Assembly (NCBI GenBank): GCA_049890195.1 | Contig: JBMHBY010000005.1 | Span: forward strand, 1-64,000 | Source of the DNA: JAYQKL01 sp049890195 | Lineage (GTDB): Bacteria; Pseudomonadota; Alphaproteobacteria; RS24 | Reading direction: 5' to 3' | Length of the DNA: 64,000 nt | In this document: piece by piece, positions 50,744 to 59,691 of the stretch | Layout of the letters: every line of letters starts with the position of its first letter | Numbering within the stretch: position 1 is the stretch's first letter | Notes under the pieces: generated by a model | Databases searched by the model: none | What the model was told of the DNA's origin: nothing | What the model saw: only the letters and a program-made list of their open reading frames with translations | Program-made: the position numbers and the translations under genes

Positions 50744-51895
50744 ATGGCCAATCTGACCTCATCCGTTTTGACGGTGACCGTTTTTGTTTCCTTGGTTTCC
50801 GCAATTGGCGGCGTACCGTTCAACACCATGCCGCTGTTGCTCAGCAGTTTTGACCCAAGCCTCAACATGACGACGGCGGACAAGGCGAATCTTTCAAGCA
50901 TCGCCTTTTTCGGGTATTTGATGGGCACATTGGCCGGTCCGGTCTGGGTCGACCGCGTGCCGTGGCGCCGGTTTTCTGTACTGACGGCTTTTTTGGCCGC
51001 CGGCGCCTTGATTGTGTCGGCCAACAGCACCGGGTTGGTGCTGCAGATCAGCTGGCTGTTTTTCGGTCTGTTCTGCTCTTTCATGCATTCCTTGTGCATG
51101 CGCATACTTGCAGAAATGCCGGATGAGGAGCGTGCCTATGGAACAAGGTTGAGTGTTGAATTGATCACCATCTCCGCCCTCCTTTTGGTTTTGCCAATTC
51201 TTTTTATTGACAAATATCAATATGCTGGTGCCGCTTATGCACTTTCTGGCTTCATAATTCTGTTGAGCTTTGGCACCCTGTTCATGCCGCGGCGCAAAGA
51301 CATTGCTTCAGCCGCAACACCAGTGGCATTTCCCGCCTGGCAAAAGGCCAACAGGGCCTACATCGCCCTCGGCATTTTTCTGACTTATTGTCTGGCCAAT
51401 GTCGGCCTGTGGATTTTTGTCGGGGAAATCGCCATGGCCTACAGCCCTGAACCGGAACAAATGAGCCTGCTGTTTTCCGTCTTGAAAATTCTTGGCGGTC
51501 TGGCCGGGATCATTGGCGCCCTGATCGGCGCACGGGCCGGCACACGCTACCCGAATCTGGTCTGTTTCAGCATCATCAGTGCCGGGTCTTTGGGGCTGAT
51601 GTTCGCAGATACATTGACCATGGTCATGCTCTCCACCTGGGTCTGGGAATTTGGCTTCACCCTCGGCTGCATCTACCAGACGGCCGGCATTGCCCGTCAC
51701 GACACCACAAACCGTTTGGTGATGCTTGTGCCGACCGCTTTCGCCATCAGTTCTGTCGCCGGTGCGCGGATTGCCGGCCTGCTGATAGACGGAAGCAATT
51801 ATGACAACCTTTATGTTTTTGTCATGATGTGCTCCCTGATACCTGCGGGTTATTTTTTCTTCCTATCCATGCAGGAGCAGGACAATGATGAATAA
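50744..51895 (+). CDS. Major facilitator superfamily transporter
   Basis: A membrane protein of about 383 residues with roughly 12 hydrophobic helices, the usual MFS layout. SIAFFGYLMGTLAGPVWVDRVPWRRFSVL holds the loop 2-3 motif in degenerate form. An in-frame GTG at 50741 immediately precedes the ATG at 50744. It lies between an SDR and a lipoprotein amidohydrolase whose start overlaps its 3' end, so it may import or export the compound they act on. Confidence 0.85.
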   Translation: MANLTSSVLTVTVFVSLVSAIGGVPFNTMPLLLSSFDPSLNMTTADKANLSSIAFFGYLMGTLAGPVWVDRVPWRRFSVLTAFLAAGALIVSANSTGLVLQISWLFFGLFCSFMHSLCMRILAEMPDEERAYGTRLSVELITISALLLVLPILFIDKYQYAGAAYALSGFIILLSFGTLFMPRRKDIASAATPVAFPAWQKANRAYIALGIFLTYCLANVGLWIFVGEIAMAYSPEPEQMSLLFSVLKILGGLAGIIGALIGARAGTRYPNLVCFSIISAGSLGLMFADTLTMVMLSTWVWEFGFTLGCIYQTAGIARHDTTNRLVMLVPTAFAISSVAGARIAGLLIDGSNYDNLYVFVMMCSLIPAGYFFFLSMQEQDNDE

Positions 51896-53588
51896 ACTCA
51901 GACTTCCCCTCACGGCCATTGTCGCCGGTCTGTTGCTGACGGGTTGCGACAGCCGGCCGCCCGCAGCTGAAGCGGACGCCATTTACCTGAACGGCTCCGT
52001 CCTGACCATGACGGAACCGCCTGAAGCGGAAGCTCTTGCCGTCAAGGAGGGCTTGATTTTAGCGGTAGGCGACAAGGCATCCATCCTGCGCCACAAAGGT
52101 GCGAACACGAAAACCTTTGACTTGCACGGCAAAACTTTGATGCCGGGCTTTTTCCAGACCCATGCACATTTCCCGTTCATCGCCATGAAAAACCAGCTGG
52201 TCAACATTGACCCGCCACCCGAGGGGGATGTGGACAGCATGGACAAACTGATTGCCAAACTCCGCCCTGTGGCGCAGGCAACCCCAGCCGGCCTGCCGGT
52301 TTTCGCCATTGGTTATGATGACACTTTGCTGGCCGAAAAACGCCACCCGACAAAGCAGGACCTGGACAGGATATCGACAGAGCATCCGGTTTTTCTGATT
52401 CATATTTCCTTCCATTTTGTCACCATGAATTCGGTGGCGCTTGCGAAAATTGGGGTTGATGCCCAAACACAAGATCCACCCGGCGGGGTGATCCGCCGCA
52501 TCCCGGGCACACAGGAGCCGGACGGCGTTTTTGAAGAAGCGGCCATGATGTATCTGGAAGGCCTGCTGCCGACCCCCACCCCTCAGCAACTGTTCGATGG
52601 CTATGTCAAAACCATGCATGATCTGGCCGCCAAGGGCTACACCACCGTCGTTGATCATGCCAGCACAGCCGATGTTGAAAAAGCCTATGCCGCTCTGTCC
52701 GACATGGGGAAAATGCCGCTGGACCTGATCGCCTATCACAGGCTGGCCGACCCACGCCAGCCGGCGGCAGAAATCTCCAGAACTTATCAGGGGCGCTACC
52801 GCACCGGGGGCTACAAGATTGTTCTGGACGGTTCCATCCAGGGTTTCACCGGTTATTTATCGCAACCCTATCACAGCCATACCCCGCACCATGATCATGA
52901 TTATCGCGGCTACCCGCATCTGAATGAGGAGGTGTTCACCAATTTGGTCCAGCGTGCCTATGCGGAAAATGCCCCGCTGCTTGTCCACACAAATGGTGAC
53001 GCCGCCACAGACCTGTACATCAAGGCGGTGCGAAAGGCGTCTGGGACCTATCCGGAAGCTGATGTCAGACCTGTGATCATTCACGCCCAGACCATGCGCG
53101 AGGATCAACTTGACGCCGCCGCAGAATTGGGGATGTTGCCGTCGTTTTTTGTTGACCATGTTTATTTTTGGGGGGACCGGCACCGCGACATTTTCCTTGG
53201 CCCTGACCGGGCTGCCCGGATCAGTCCCGCCGCTTCTGCGCTGGACCGAAACATGCGCTTCACCCTGCATGATGACGCCCCTGTTGTCTCGGCAGACCCC
53301 ATGCGATCCGCCTGGGCTGCCGTCAACCGCAGGACATCCTCCGGCTCAACCCTTGGCCCCGACCAACGCATACCCGCCGCCGACGCCCTCAAGGCCCTGA
53401 CCCTGGACGCCGCTTACCAGCAGTTTGAGGACACCACCAAAGGCAGTCTTGAAGCCGGCAAACGGGCTGACATGATCATCCTTGACGAAAATCCGCTGAC
53501 AATGGATCCGGAAAACATCAGGTCCTTGAAGGTTTTGGAAACCATCAAGGACGGTGAAACCGTCTTCAAAATATCATCAGGCGGCTGA
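51885..53588 (+). CDS. Amidohydrolase-family (YtcJ-like) lipoprotein
   Basis: A 567-residue metal-dependent hydrolase of the Amidohydro_3/YtcJ type. The N-terminus is a lipoprotein signal with lipobox LLTGC, so it should be membrane-anchored in the periplasm. Metal-site segments include LMPGFFQTHAHFPF (His-x-His), VLDGSIQGFTGYLSQPY, LLVHTNGDAATDLYIKA, VIIHAQTMREDQLDAAAELG and TLHDDAPVVSADPM, where the final Asp ligand is expected, followed by AADALKALTLDAAYQ. Its ATG overlaps the MFS gene by 11 bp. The substrate is unknown. Confidence 0.87.
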   Translation: MMNKLRLPLTAIVAGLLLTGCDSRPPAAEADAIYLNGSVLTMTEPPEAEALAVKEGLILAVGDKASILRHKGANTKTFDLHGKTLMPGFFQTHAHFPFIAMKNQLVNIDPPPEGDVDSMDKLIAKLRPVAQATPAGLPVFAIGYDDTLLAEKRHPTKQDLDRISTEHPVFLIHISFHFVTMNSVALAKIGVDAQTQDPPGGVIRRIPGTQEPDGVFEEAAMMYLEGLLPTPTPQQLFDGYVKTMHDLAAKGYTTVVDHASTADVEKAYAALSDMGKMPLDLIAYHRLADPRQPAAEISRTYQGRYRTGGYKIVLDGSIQGFTGYLSQPYHSHTPHHDHDYRGYPHLNEEVFTNLVQRAYAENAPLLVHTNGDAATDLYIKAVRKASGTYPEADVRPVIIHAQTMREDQLDAAAELGMLPSFFVDHVYFWGDRHRDIFLGPDRAARISPAASALDRNMRFTLHDDAPVVSADPMRSAWAAVNRRTSSGSTLGPDQRIPAADALKALTLDAAYQQFEDTTKGSLEAGKRADMIILDENPLTMDPENIRSLKVLETIKDGETVFKISSGG

Positions 53589-53659
53589 GGCGGTCAGCGC
53601 TGGGGGTCGGTTCAAACCACCACCCAGCCTGTTTGTTTTTTGCGGGAAATAGAATACGA

Positions 53660-53681
53660 TTACCGTCAAAATACGCGGTAA
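53660..53681. repeat. Inverted repeat TTACCG / CGGTAA upstream of an SDR
   Basis: TTACCG (53660-53665) and CGGTAA (53676-53681) are exact reverse complements with a 10-nt spacer, 22 bp before the SDR start at 53704. The size and position fit an operator for a dimeric repressor, but this is by eye only. Confidence 0.4.
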
Positions 53682-53703
53682 CATAAAAGCCAAGGGGAGC
53701 ATC

Positions 53704-54459
53704 ATGGCAACTTTGAAAAACAAAACAGCATTCATAACCGGTGGCGGACAAGGTGTGGGTCAAGGCATTGCGCTGGCTCTGGCGGCCGAGGGCGCCAATG
53801 TGTTTGTTGTCGGGCGTACCCAGCAAACCCTTGATGATACCTGCGCCTTGATTGAGGCGCGTGGCGTTCAGGCCGGCAACACGATTTGCGACATCATGAA
53901 AGCTGATGATCTTGAGACGGCCGTGGCGGCATGCCTGTCCAAATTCGGCGGTCTCGACATCCTCGTCAACAATGCCCAACTGGTGCCGCTCGGCCCGCTG
54001 AACGGGTTGACGGAAGAGGCGTTTGAGGAGGGATGGGTGTCCGGGCCGGTCGCCACCTTGCGGCTGATGAAACTGTGTTACCCGCATCTGAAAAACGGCG
54101 GCAACATCATCAATCTGCTTTCCTCCGCCATGCGCCGCTGGGATATGGCCAATTATGGCGGTTACTCGGCCGTCAAAGCCGCCATTCATGAATTGACGCG
54201 TGCCGCAGCCTGTGAGTGGGGGGAAGACGGCATCCGCGTCAACGCCATCATGCCTCATGCCAAATCCCCGGCCCTGGCCAACTGGATTGAACGCAATCCG
54301 GCTGAGGCGGAGGCGTTTCAGGCAACCATTCCGCTCAAACGTATCGGTGAGTGTGAAGACGATATCGGAGCGTTTGTCGCTTTGATGTGCTCCGACAAGG
54401 CCGGTTATCTGACCGGCCAGACCATTGGTCTGGATGGAGGACAAGCCTTGATCGGCTGA
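53704..54459 (+). CDS. Short-chain dehydrogenase/reductase
   Basis: A 251-residue classical SDR: TGGGQGVGQGIA cofactor motif, LVNNAQLV, Ser in INLLSSAM, and Y-x3-K in YSAVKAAIHE. The stop codon TGA (54457-54459) directly abuts the opposite-strand stop of the flavin reductase, so there is no intergenic space. It has its own upstream region with an inverted repeat. The substrate is unknown; the setting suggests a steroid intermediate. Confidence 0.87.
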   Translation: MATLKNKTAFITGGGQGVGQGIALALAAEGANVFVVGRTQQTLDDTCALIEARGVQAGNTICDIMKADDLETAVAACLSKFGGLDILVNNAQLVPLGPLNGLTEEAFEEGWVSGPVATLRLMKLCYPHLKNGGNIINLLSSAMRRWDMANYGGYSAVKAAIHELTRAAACEWGEDGIRVNAIMPHAKSPALANWIERNPAEAEAFQATIPLKRIGECEDDIGAFVALMCSDKAGYLTGQTIGLDGGQALIG

Positions 54460-55404
54460 TCACCAGAGGTCGGGAATGTCCTTGCCGGTGATGGCGATGA
54501 TTTTCTTCATGACATTGATGGCTGTTTGAAGCTCGCCTTGGGTGAAATGCTTGGCCAGTTCCTCCTCAAGGGATTTCGACTGCGCCAGAAGCTCAATGAA
54601 AACCTCGCGGCCAGCGTCCTCCAGATGGCACGCCCCTGCATCCGTGAGCGTCATGAGACCTTTGCGTTCAAGCCGGGCGAAAATCTCATTATCCGGCGCA
54701 TGTCCGGTGTGACGCAGCCTTTCCTCAATGTCCTGTTTGCTCAAGTCACCGTTCATCGACAGCAGGGAAATGCAGAAATACTCCTCATCACTCAACCCCT
54801 TGTCCGACCAGGACGCCCGGATGGGCATGGAGGTTTGGAAATGCGCCCGCGAAATCAGATACAACAGAAAATTCTCAGAGAATTGCCCGGTCTCAAGGTC
54901 AATTCCGGAGTCCGGCGCTGCGGCGGTCTTGGCCTGGGCTTCGGCATATTTACCGCCATGGAAAATCAGCACCGGCAAATCATTCGCCTGATGCTCCAAA
55001 ACCTCACCGACAAAAATGATGTGGTCGCCGCCCTCATATTCAAAATGTGTGCGGCACCTGAACAATGCGGCATATTCCGGCAGCACAGGAAATCCCTGTT
55101 CACAGGTTTCAAAGCTCACATTTTCGAACTTGTCCCCCTGCGAGCGGGCAAAATTATTGGACATGTCCTGCTGATGGGCGGCCAGCACATGAACGTTGAA
55201 CCCACCTGAACTTTTGAACGCCGGCATCGACAGGGCATTTTTCGACAGCGACCACAAGATCAATGGCGGGTCGAGGGACACACTGTTGAAGCTGCTGGCG
55301 GTCACGCCCACCGGTTTTTGCTCCGCGTCAAAAGTGGTCACGACGGTCACGCCCGTGGCAAACTGGCCCAATGCGTTGCGAAGTTCAATCTGTTCTGCAC
55401 TCAT
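54460..55404 (-). CDS. hsaB: Flavin reductase with C-terminal MarR-like winged helix (HsaB/C1-like)
   Basis: A 314-residue protein in two parts. Residues about 1-160 are a flavin reductase domain (LRNALGQFATGVTVVTTFD, VGVTASSFNSVSLDPPLILWSLSKNA, GDHIIFVGEVLEHQ) that supplies reduced flavin to a partner monooxygenase. Residues about 190-314 form a helical winged-helix domain similar to MarR regulators. The same architecture is known in the C1 reductase of Acinetobacter p-hydroxyphenylacetate hydroxylase, where the C-domain senses substrate. The likely partner is the HsaA-like oxygenase at 59805. The hsaB name is by pathway role; HsaB itself is shorter. Confidence 0.8.
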   Translation of the reverse strand: MSAEQIELRNALGQFATGVTVVTTFDAEQKPVGVTASSFNSVSLDPPLILWSLSKNALSMPAFKSSGGFNVHVLAAHQQDMSNNFARSQGDKFENVSFETCEQGFPVLPEYAALFRCRTHFEYEGGDHIIFVGEVLEHQANDLPVLIFHGGKYAEAQAKTAAAPDSGIDLETGQFSENFLLYLISRAHFQTSMPIRASWSDKGLSDEEYFCISLLSMNGDLSKQDIEERLRHTGHAPDNEIFARLERKGLMTLTDAGACHLEDAGREVFIELLAQSKSLEEELAKHFTQGELQTAINVMKKIIAITGKDIPDLW

Positions 55405-55420
55405 GGATGGGTTCCTGTCA

Positions 55421-55457
55421 TTTGCGTAAACTTATAACCAATAATCTACGCATTCAT
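55421..55457. promoter_or_regulatory. Candidate operator: TTTGCGTAAA and CTACGCATTCAT
   Basis: The hsaB/NTF2 divergent region holds TTTGCGTAAA (55421-55430) and CTACGCATTCAT (55446-55457). Both occur exactly in the region before the HsaA-like gene (59692-59739). Their cores TGCGTA and TACGCA are reverse complements, forming an inverted pair 18 bp apart. This suggests a shared regulator binding site. Confidence 0.55.
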
Positions 55458-55542
55458 CAATAGAATATACAGAAAAGCCTTAAAATGCGTTACCAAAGCG
55501 GTTTATATTAAAGACAATAAAACCACACGGGATGGAGAGAAC

Positions 55543-56178
55543 ATGGCCACTTTGGAAGAGCGCATTGACCGCCTGGAGTCGATTGATGAAATCCGTCAGC
55601 TGGTCAGCAAATACTCACTCTCCCTGGATATGCGGGACTTGGATGCCCATGTGAACCTTTTTGCCGAAGACATCAGGGTCAGCCGCGAAAAAACCGGTCG
55701 GGCGCATTTGAAACATTGGCTGGACGACACATTGCGGCTCCAGTTCACAGGCACCTCACATCATGTCGGCAACCACATCATTGAGTTTGATGACCCCGAC
55801 CACGCCCATGGCATCGTCTATTCCAAAAACGAACATGAGACCCCGAGCGACGGCGGTGATGAATGGGTCATCATGCAGATGATCTATTGGGACAATTATG
55901 AACGCATCAACGGGCGCTGGTATTTCCGCCGTCGCCTGCCTTGTTACTGGTATGCAACGGATTTGAACAAGCCGCCGATCGGGGATAAAAAAATGCGCTG
56001 GCCGGACCGCGAACGCTATGATGGCGCATATCACCAGTTGTTTCCGTCATGGGAGAAGTTCTGGAAAAACCCACCAAAAGACGGTGTGACACCTGAAGTC
56101 GCCCCGCCCGCCCCGGTCAATGAGTTTCTCAAAACCATGCGCGACAACCACCCGGACCCGAAAATCAGGGTCAGATAA
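55543..56178 (+). CDS. NTF2-like/SnoaL-like protein
   Basis: A 211-residue cone-fold protein with the SnoaL-like start LEERIDRLESIDEIRQLVSKYSLSLDMRDLDAHVNLFAEDI and a body strand YERINGRWYFRRRLPCYWY. It is longer than single-domain SnoaL proteins (about 140) because of a C-terminal tail of about 60 residues. A GGAGAG ribosome-binding site precedes the start. It is divergent from the flavin reductase and followed by the Old Yellow Enzyme (18 bp). An isomerase or dehydratase role is possible but not shown. Confidence 0.82.
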   Translation: MATLEERIDRLESIDEIRQLVSKYSLSLDMRDLDAHVNLFAEDIRVSREKTGRAHLKHWLDDTLRLQFTGTSHHVGNHIIEFDDPDHAHGIVYSKNEHETPSDGGDEWVIMQMIYWDNYERINGRWYFRRRLPCYWYATDLNKPPIGDKKMRWPDRERYDGAYHQLFPSWEKFWKNPPKDGVTPEVAPPAPVNEFLKTMRDNHPDPKIRVR

Positions 56179-56196
56179 ACCAAAACGGACATCACA

Positions 56197-57252
56197 ATGA
56201 CAGACCTTTTCAGCCCAGTTCAGCTTGGGGACATCAGGCTCAGCAACCGCATCATCATGGCACCGATGACCCGCAGCCGCGCCGGGGCTGATGATGAGGC
56301 ACAGCCCATGACGGCCACCTATTATGCGCAACGCGCCAGTGCCGGCCTGATCATCACCGAAGGCGTCTACCCCTGCGTGAACGGCAAAGGCTATGTCCGC
56401 TCCCCGGGCATTGTCACTCAAAGACAGATCGACAGCTGGGCCGCGGTCGCCAGACAGGTGCATGACCGTGGCGGGAAAATCGTCATGCAGTTGATGCATT
56501 GCGGGCGGATCGCCTCGGCCCACAACAAACCGACAGAGGCGCGCACCTTGGCGCCATCCGCCATCAAGGCCGCCGGTGAGATTTACACTGACGCGGCGGG
56601 TATGGTGGAACATGACACGCCCGAAGCGATGAGTGACAAGGATATTTCAGACACAATCGCGTCATTTGCCCAAGCGGCTCAAAATGCGGTTGATGCCGGT
56701 TTTGACGGCGTTGAATGCCATTTCACCAGCGGCTATCTGCCGGCCCAGTTCCTGTCAACCGGAACCAATCAGCGCAATGATGCGTATGGCGGTTCCCTTG
56801 AGAACCGATTGCGGTTCCCGATCGAGATACTTCAGGCTGTTTGTGGACGTGTCGGCGCCGGACGTGTGGGTTTCAGGATATGCCCCGGCAATAGCTTCAA
56901 TGATTTGCATGACGACAATCCGGCGGAAACCTTCGCTGCCCTGCTGGATGCCGCGTCGCCATTGAACCTCGCCTATCTGCACGTGATCCGCATGGATGCC
57001 GGCGTGGACAATATCGCATTGGCGGAACAGCATTTTACCGGCCCCGTCATCGTCAATGAAAGCTATGGCTTTGCCGAAGCAAATGAAACGGTCGGGAAAA
57101 GCAACATCGCCGCTGTGTCCTTCGGGCGCCCGTTCATCGCCAATCCGGATTTGGTTGACCGGTACCGCCAAGGGCTGGAATTGAGCAAACCCGACTTCTC
57201 CACCCTCTACACAGTTGGCGAAAAAGGTTATACAGATTATTCAACAGCTTAG
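56197..57252 (+). CDS. Old Yellow Enzyme-family NADH:flavin oxidoreductase (alkene reductase)
   Basis: A 351-residue FMN TIM-barrel protein: MAPMTRSRAGADDEAQPMTATYYAQRASAGLIITEGV, GGKIVMQLMHCGRIA, YGGSLENRLRF and AVSFGRPFIANPDLV are standard OYE segments. The substrate-binding pair normally His-x2-Asn or His-x2-His reads His175-x2-Ser178 (ECHFTSGYL); the proton-donor Tyr180 is kept. It probably reduces an activated C=C bond. It sits between the NTF2 and SDR genes. Confidence 0.9.
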   Translation: MTDLFSPVQLGDIRLSNRIIMAPMTRSRAGADDEAQPMTATYYAQRASAGLIITEGVYPCVNGKGYVRSPGIVTQRQIDSWAAVARQVHDRGGKIVMQLMHCGRIASAHNKPTEARTLAPSAIKAAGEIYTDAAGMVEHDTPEAMSDKDISDTIASFAQAAQNAVDAGFDGVECHFTSGYLPAQFLSTGTNQRNDAYGGSLENRLRFPIEILQAVCGRVGAGRVGFRICPGNSFNDLHDDNPAETFAALLDAASPLNLAYLHVIRMDAGVDNIALAEQHFTGPVIVNESYGFAEANETVGKSNIAAVSFGRPFIANPDLVDRYRQGLELSKPDFSTLYTVGEKGYTDYSTA

Positions 57253-57273
57253 TTAAATTATATTAACTAAAGC
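57247..57273. terminator. AT-rich hairpin at a convergent gene end, overlapping both stop codons
   Basis: TTAGTTAA (57249-57256) and TTAACTAA (57263-57270) are exact reverse complements around a 6-nt loop, extendable by flanking GC with one bulge. The OYE stop TAG (57250-57252) and the SDR stop (57267-57269, minus) both lie inside the stem. Without a GC-rich stem and T-run it is only a weak terminator candidate. Confidence 0.45.
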
Positions 57274-58040
57274 TTTAAGGCTGCCTCGGTGATTTTCAGG
57301 AAACTGGGCGGCTCCCCACCTCCAAAAACCTCAAGACAGGCGCCGGAGACGTAGGAATTATCCGGATTGGACAAAAACAAACAGGCATTGGCAATGTCCT
57401 GAGGTTTGCCCATACGCTTCATTGGCAAATTATCCGCCAGATACGCCATCCCTTTGGCGCCATTATAATGATCCTCCGAAGCCTCAGTCTCCACCAGCCC
57501 GACAATGATGGCATTGACGCGCACCTCCGGCGCCCATTCCATCGCAAGCGACGTCGTGACATTCAGCAAACCGGCCTTGGCGGCACCATAGGCGACAGTG
57601 CCCGGCGATGAGCGTACAGCCGATACGCTGGAAATGTTGATGATTGAACCTGCTGTTTGATTTTTCCGAAAACTGTTATAGGCCTGCTGTGCAGTGAATA
57701 TCGGTGCCAGCAGGTTGAGCCGGATAACCGACTCCGTCAAACGTGGGCTGGCCTCAGCACTGGCCACAGGCGGCCCGCCGCCGGCATTGTTGATCAAGGT
57801 GGTAAACGTGCCGCCGCAGGCTTCGGCCTTTTGTATCAAAACCGCGACCTGCTCCGGGTCCCTGACGTCACACTCAACAAAGGTCACGCGATCCTCAATA
57901 TCAGCATCGAAGGACTCGGGCTCATTTCGGCCACAGATCACAACATGCGCACCCGCATTGGCATAGCTTGTCGTGATGCCGCGGCCAATGCCGCGCCCGC
58001 CACCGGTCACTACGATTGTCTGACCCTTCAAATCTGACAT
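57267..58040 (-). CDS. Short-chain dehydrogenase/reductase
   Basis: A 257-residue classical SDR: TGGGRGIGRGI cofactor motif, LINNAGGG, Ser in INISSVSA, Y-x3-K in YGAAKAGLLN. Its C-terminus GACLEVFGGGEPPSFL resembles SDRs found near fadD3 in actinobacterial cholesterol regulons; that is from memory and should be checked. It is divergent from the FadD3-like ligase, sharing the 99-bp region 58041-58139. Confidence 0.87.
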   Translation of the reverse strand: MSDLKGQTIVVTGGGRGIGRGITTSYANAGAHVVICGRNEPESFDADIEDRVTFVECDVRDPEQVAVLIQKAEACGGTFTTLINNAGGGPPVASAEASPRLTESVIRLNLLAPIFTAQQAYNSFRKNQTAGSIINISSVSAVRSSPGTVAYGAAKAGLLNVTTSLAMEWAPEVRVNAIIVGLVETEASEDHYNGAKGMAYLADNLPMKRMGKPQDIANACLFLSNPDNSYVSGACLEVFGGGEPPSFLKITEAALKL

Positions 58041-58139
58041 CCAACCTCTCCCAAGACAGATATTTTTTGAACATATTGCGCGATTTTGGCAAAATGTCTA
58101 AGACTAAATGACGCTTTCAAACCCTGTAACGGTGACCTC

Positions 58140-59666
58140 ATGAAAACCATTCCGCAGACACTTGTTGACACAGCCGCAGCCGCACCAGAGGCTCTGGCCC
58201 TTATTGATGACGGCTGGCACCTGTCATATCAGGATTTGCTGGCGCAGGTTTTGAAAACAGCCGGGGCACTCAAAAAACATGGACTGGGCCATGGGGACAG
58301 GTTTGCGATCTGGGCCCCGAATTGTGCGGAATGGGTCATCACCGCCCTCGCCGGCCAAAGTCTGGGCGCCGTCATGGTGACCCTCAACACACGCTATAAG
58401 GGCGCAGAAGCGGCAGACATTATCAGGCGGTCCAAATGCAAAATTCTTCTGACCGTCAACGGGTTTCTCGGTGTTGATTACCCCGCCCTGCTCGCCGGGG
58501 AGGATCTGCCGGAGCTTAAGCACACCATCATCATCAAGGACGCCACCAACATTTCCCCGCTGACAAGTTTCATTGAAGATGCAGACCCGATTGATCTCGC
58601 AGACCTTGATCTGGTTAGCTCAGAAGATCTGTCCGACATCATTTTCACATCCGGCACAACAGGTGCACCGAAAGGCGCCATGACGACACATGGGCAGAAT
58701 GTTGCCGTCTTCGACACATTCTCAAACGCCATCGGCATGATGCAAGGTGACAGATATCTGATCGTCAACCCGTTCTTCCACAGCTTCGGCTACAAGGCCG
58801 GCTGGCTGTGCTGCCTCATACAAGGTGCGGCCATATACCCCCTGAGTGTGTTTGACGTGGAAGATGTTTTGAGACGCATCGAACAGGACAAAATCACTGT
58901 CATGCCAGGTGCGCCGACCATTTTCCAGTCTCTTCTGGCCCATGAAAAACTCTTGGATTATGACATTTCCTCGCTGCGTGTGGCGACGACCGGGGCGGCC
59001 GTCATTCCAGTTGATTTGATCGCCAAAATGACCAATGAGCTGGGCATTGACCATGTGTATTCGGCGTATGGGCTGACTGAGTCATCGGGTGTCGTGACCT
59101 TATGCTCGAAAGGCGACGATTTTGAAACCATCGCCACAACCTGTGGCAAACCTCTGGCCAATACGGAGGTCCGCCTGGTTGATGATGCCGGTATTGACGT
59201 TGCAGCCGACGAGGAAGGGGAAATCTGGGTGCGCGGATTTAACGTCATGAAGGGGTATCTGGACAACCCGGAAGCCACCGCCGAAACCATCACTGCGGAC
59301 GGTTGGCTGAAGACCGGCGATATTGGCCGCCAGGACGCACGCGGCTACATCAGAATCACAGACCGCAAAAAGGATATGATCATCGTCGGGGGATTCAACT
59401 GCTATCCGGCCGAGGTTGAGCAAAGCCTGATGCTGCACAAGGAAATCGCTGATGTCGCCGTCACCGGCATGGATGACGAACGGTTGGGGGAAGTCGCCCG
59501 TGCCTATATCGTCAAAACACCCGGCAGCGACATCAGTCAAGACGCCATCATCAGCTGGGCCCGGGAGACATTGGCGAATTTCAAGGTTCCACGCAAAATT
59601 GATTTCGTCGAAACCCTGCCGCGCAATGCATCCGGCAAAGTTCAAAAATTTCTTTTGCCCGATTAA
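58140..59666 (+). CDS. fadD3: Acyl-CoA synthetase, FadD3-like
   Basis: A 508-residue AMP-forming ligase from the ATG at 58140 (MKTIPQTLVDTAAAAPEAL); a longer in-frame start at 58086 is less likely. Motifs are FTSGTTGAPKGAM (about 169-181), FFHSFGYKAG, YGLTESSG, TGDIGRQDARGYIRITDRKKDMI and the catalytic Lys in NASGKVQKF near 502. FFHSFGYKAG and FNCYPAEVEQ strongly recall FadD3, which activates HIP, the C/D-ring propionate of steroids, with CoA. The setting with hsa- and ipd-like genes supports this. Confidence 0.82.
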   Translation: MKTIPQTLVDTAAAAPEALALIDDGWHLSYQDLLAQVLKTAGALKKHGLGHGDRFAIWAPNCAEWVITALAGQSLGAVMVTLNTRYKGAEAADIIRRSKCKILLTVNGFLGVDYPALLAGEDLPELKHTIIIKDATNISPLTSFIEDADPIDLADLDLVSSEDLSDIIFTSGTTGAPKGAMTTHGQNVAVFDTFSNAIGMMQGDRYLIVNPFFHSFGYKAGWLCCLIQGAAIYPLSVFDVEDVLRRIEQDKITVMPGAPTIFQSLLAHEKLLDYDISSLRVATTGAAVIPVDLIAKMTNELGIDHVYSAYGLTESSGVVTLCSKGDDFETIATTCGKPLANTEVRLVDDAGIDVAADEEGEIWVRGFNVMKGYLDNPEATAETITADGWLKTGDIGRQDARGYIRITDRKKDMIIVGGFNCYPAEVEQSLMLHKEIADVAVTGMDDERLGEVARAYIVKTPGSDISQDAIISWARETLANFKVPRKIDFVETLPRNASGKVQKFLLPD

Positions 59667-59691
59667 TAACCTTAATTAGACCCATTAAAAA

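Noticed and set aside
53566..54444. 292-codon open frame opposite an SDR
   Set aside because: Antisense to a complete SDR with intact cofactor and catalytic motifs.
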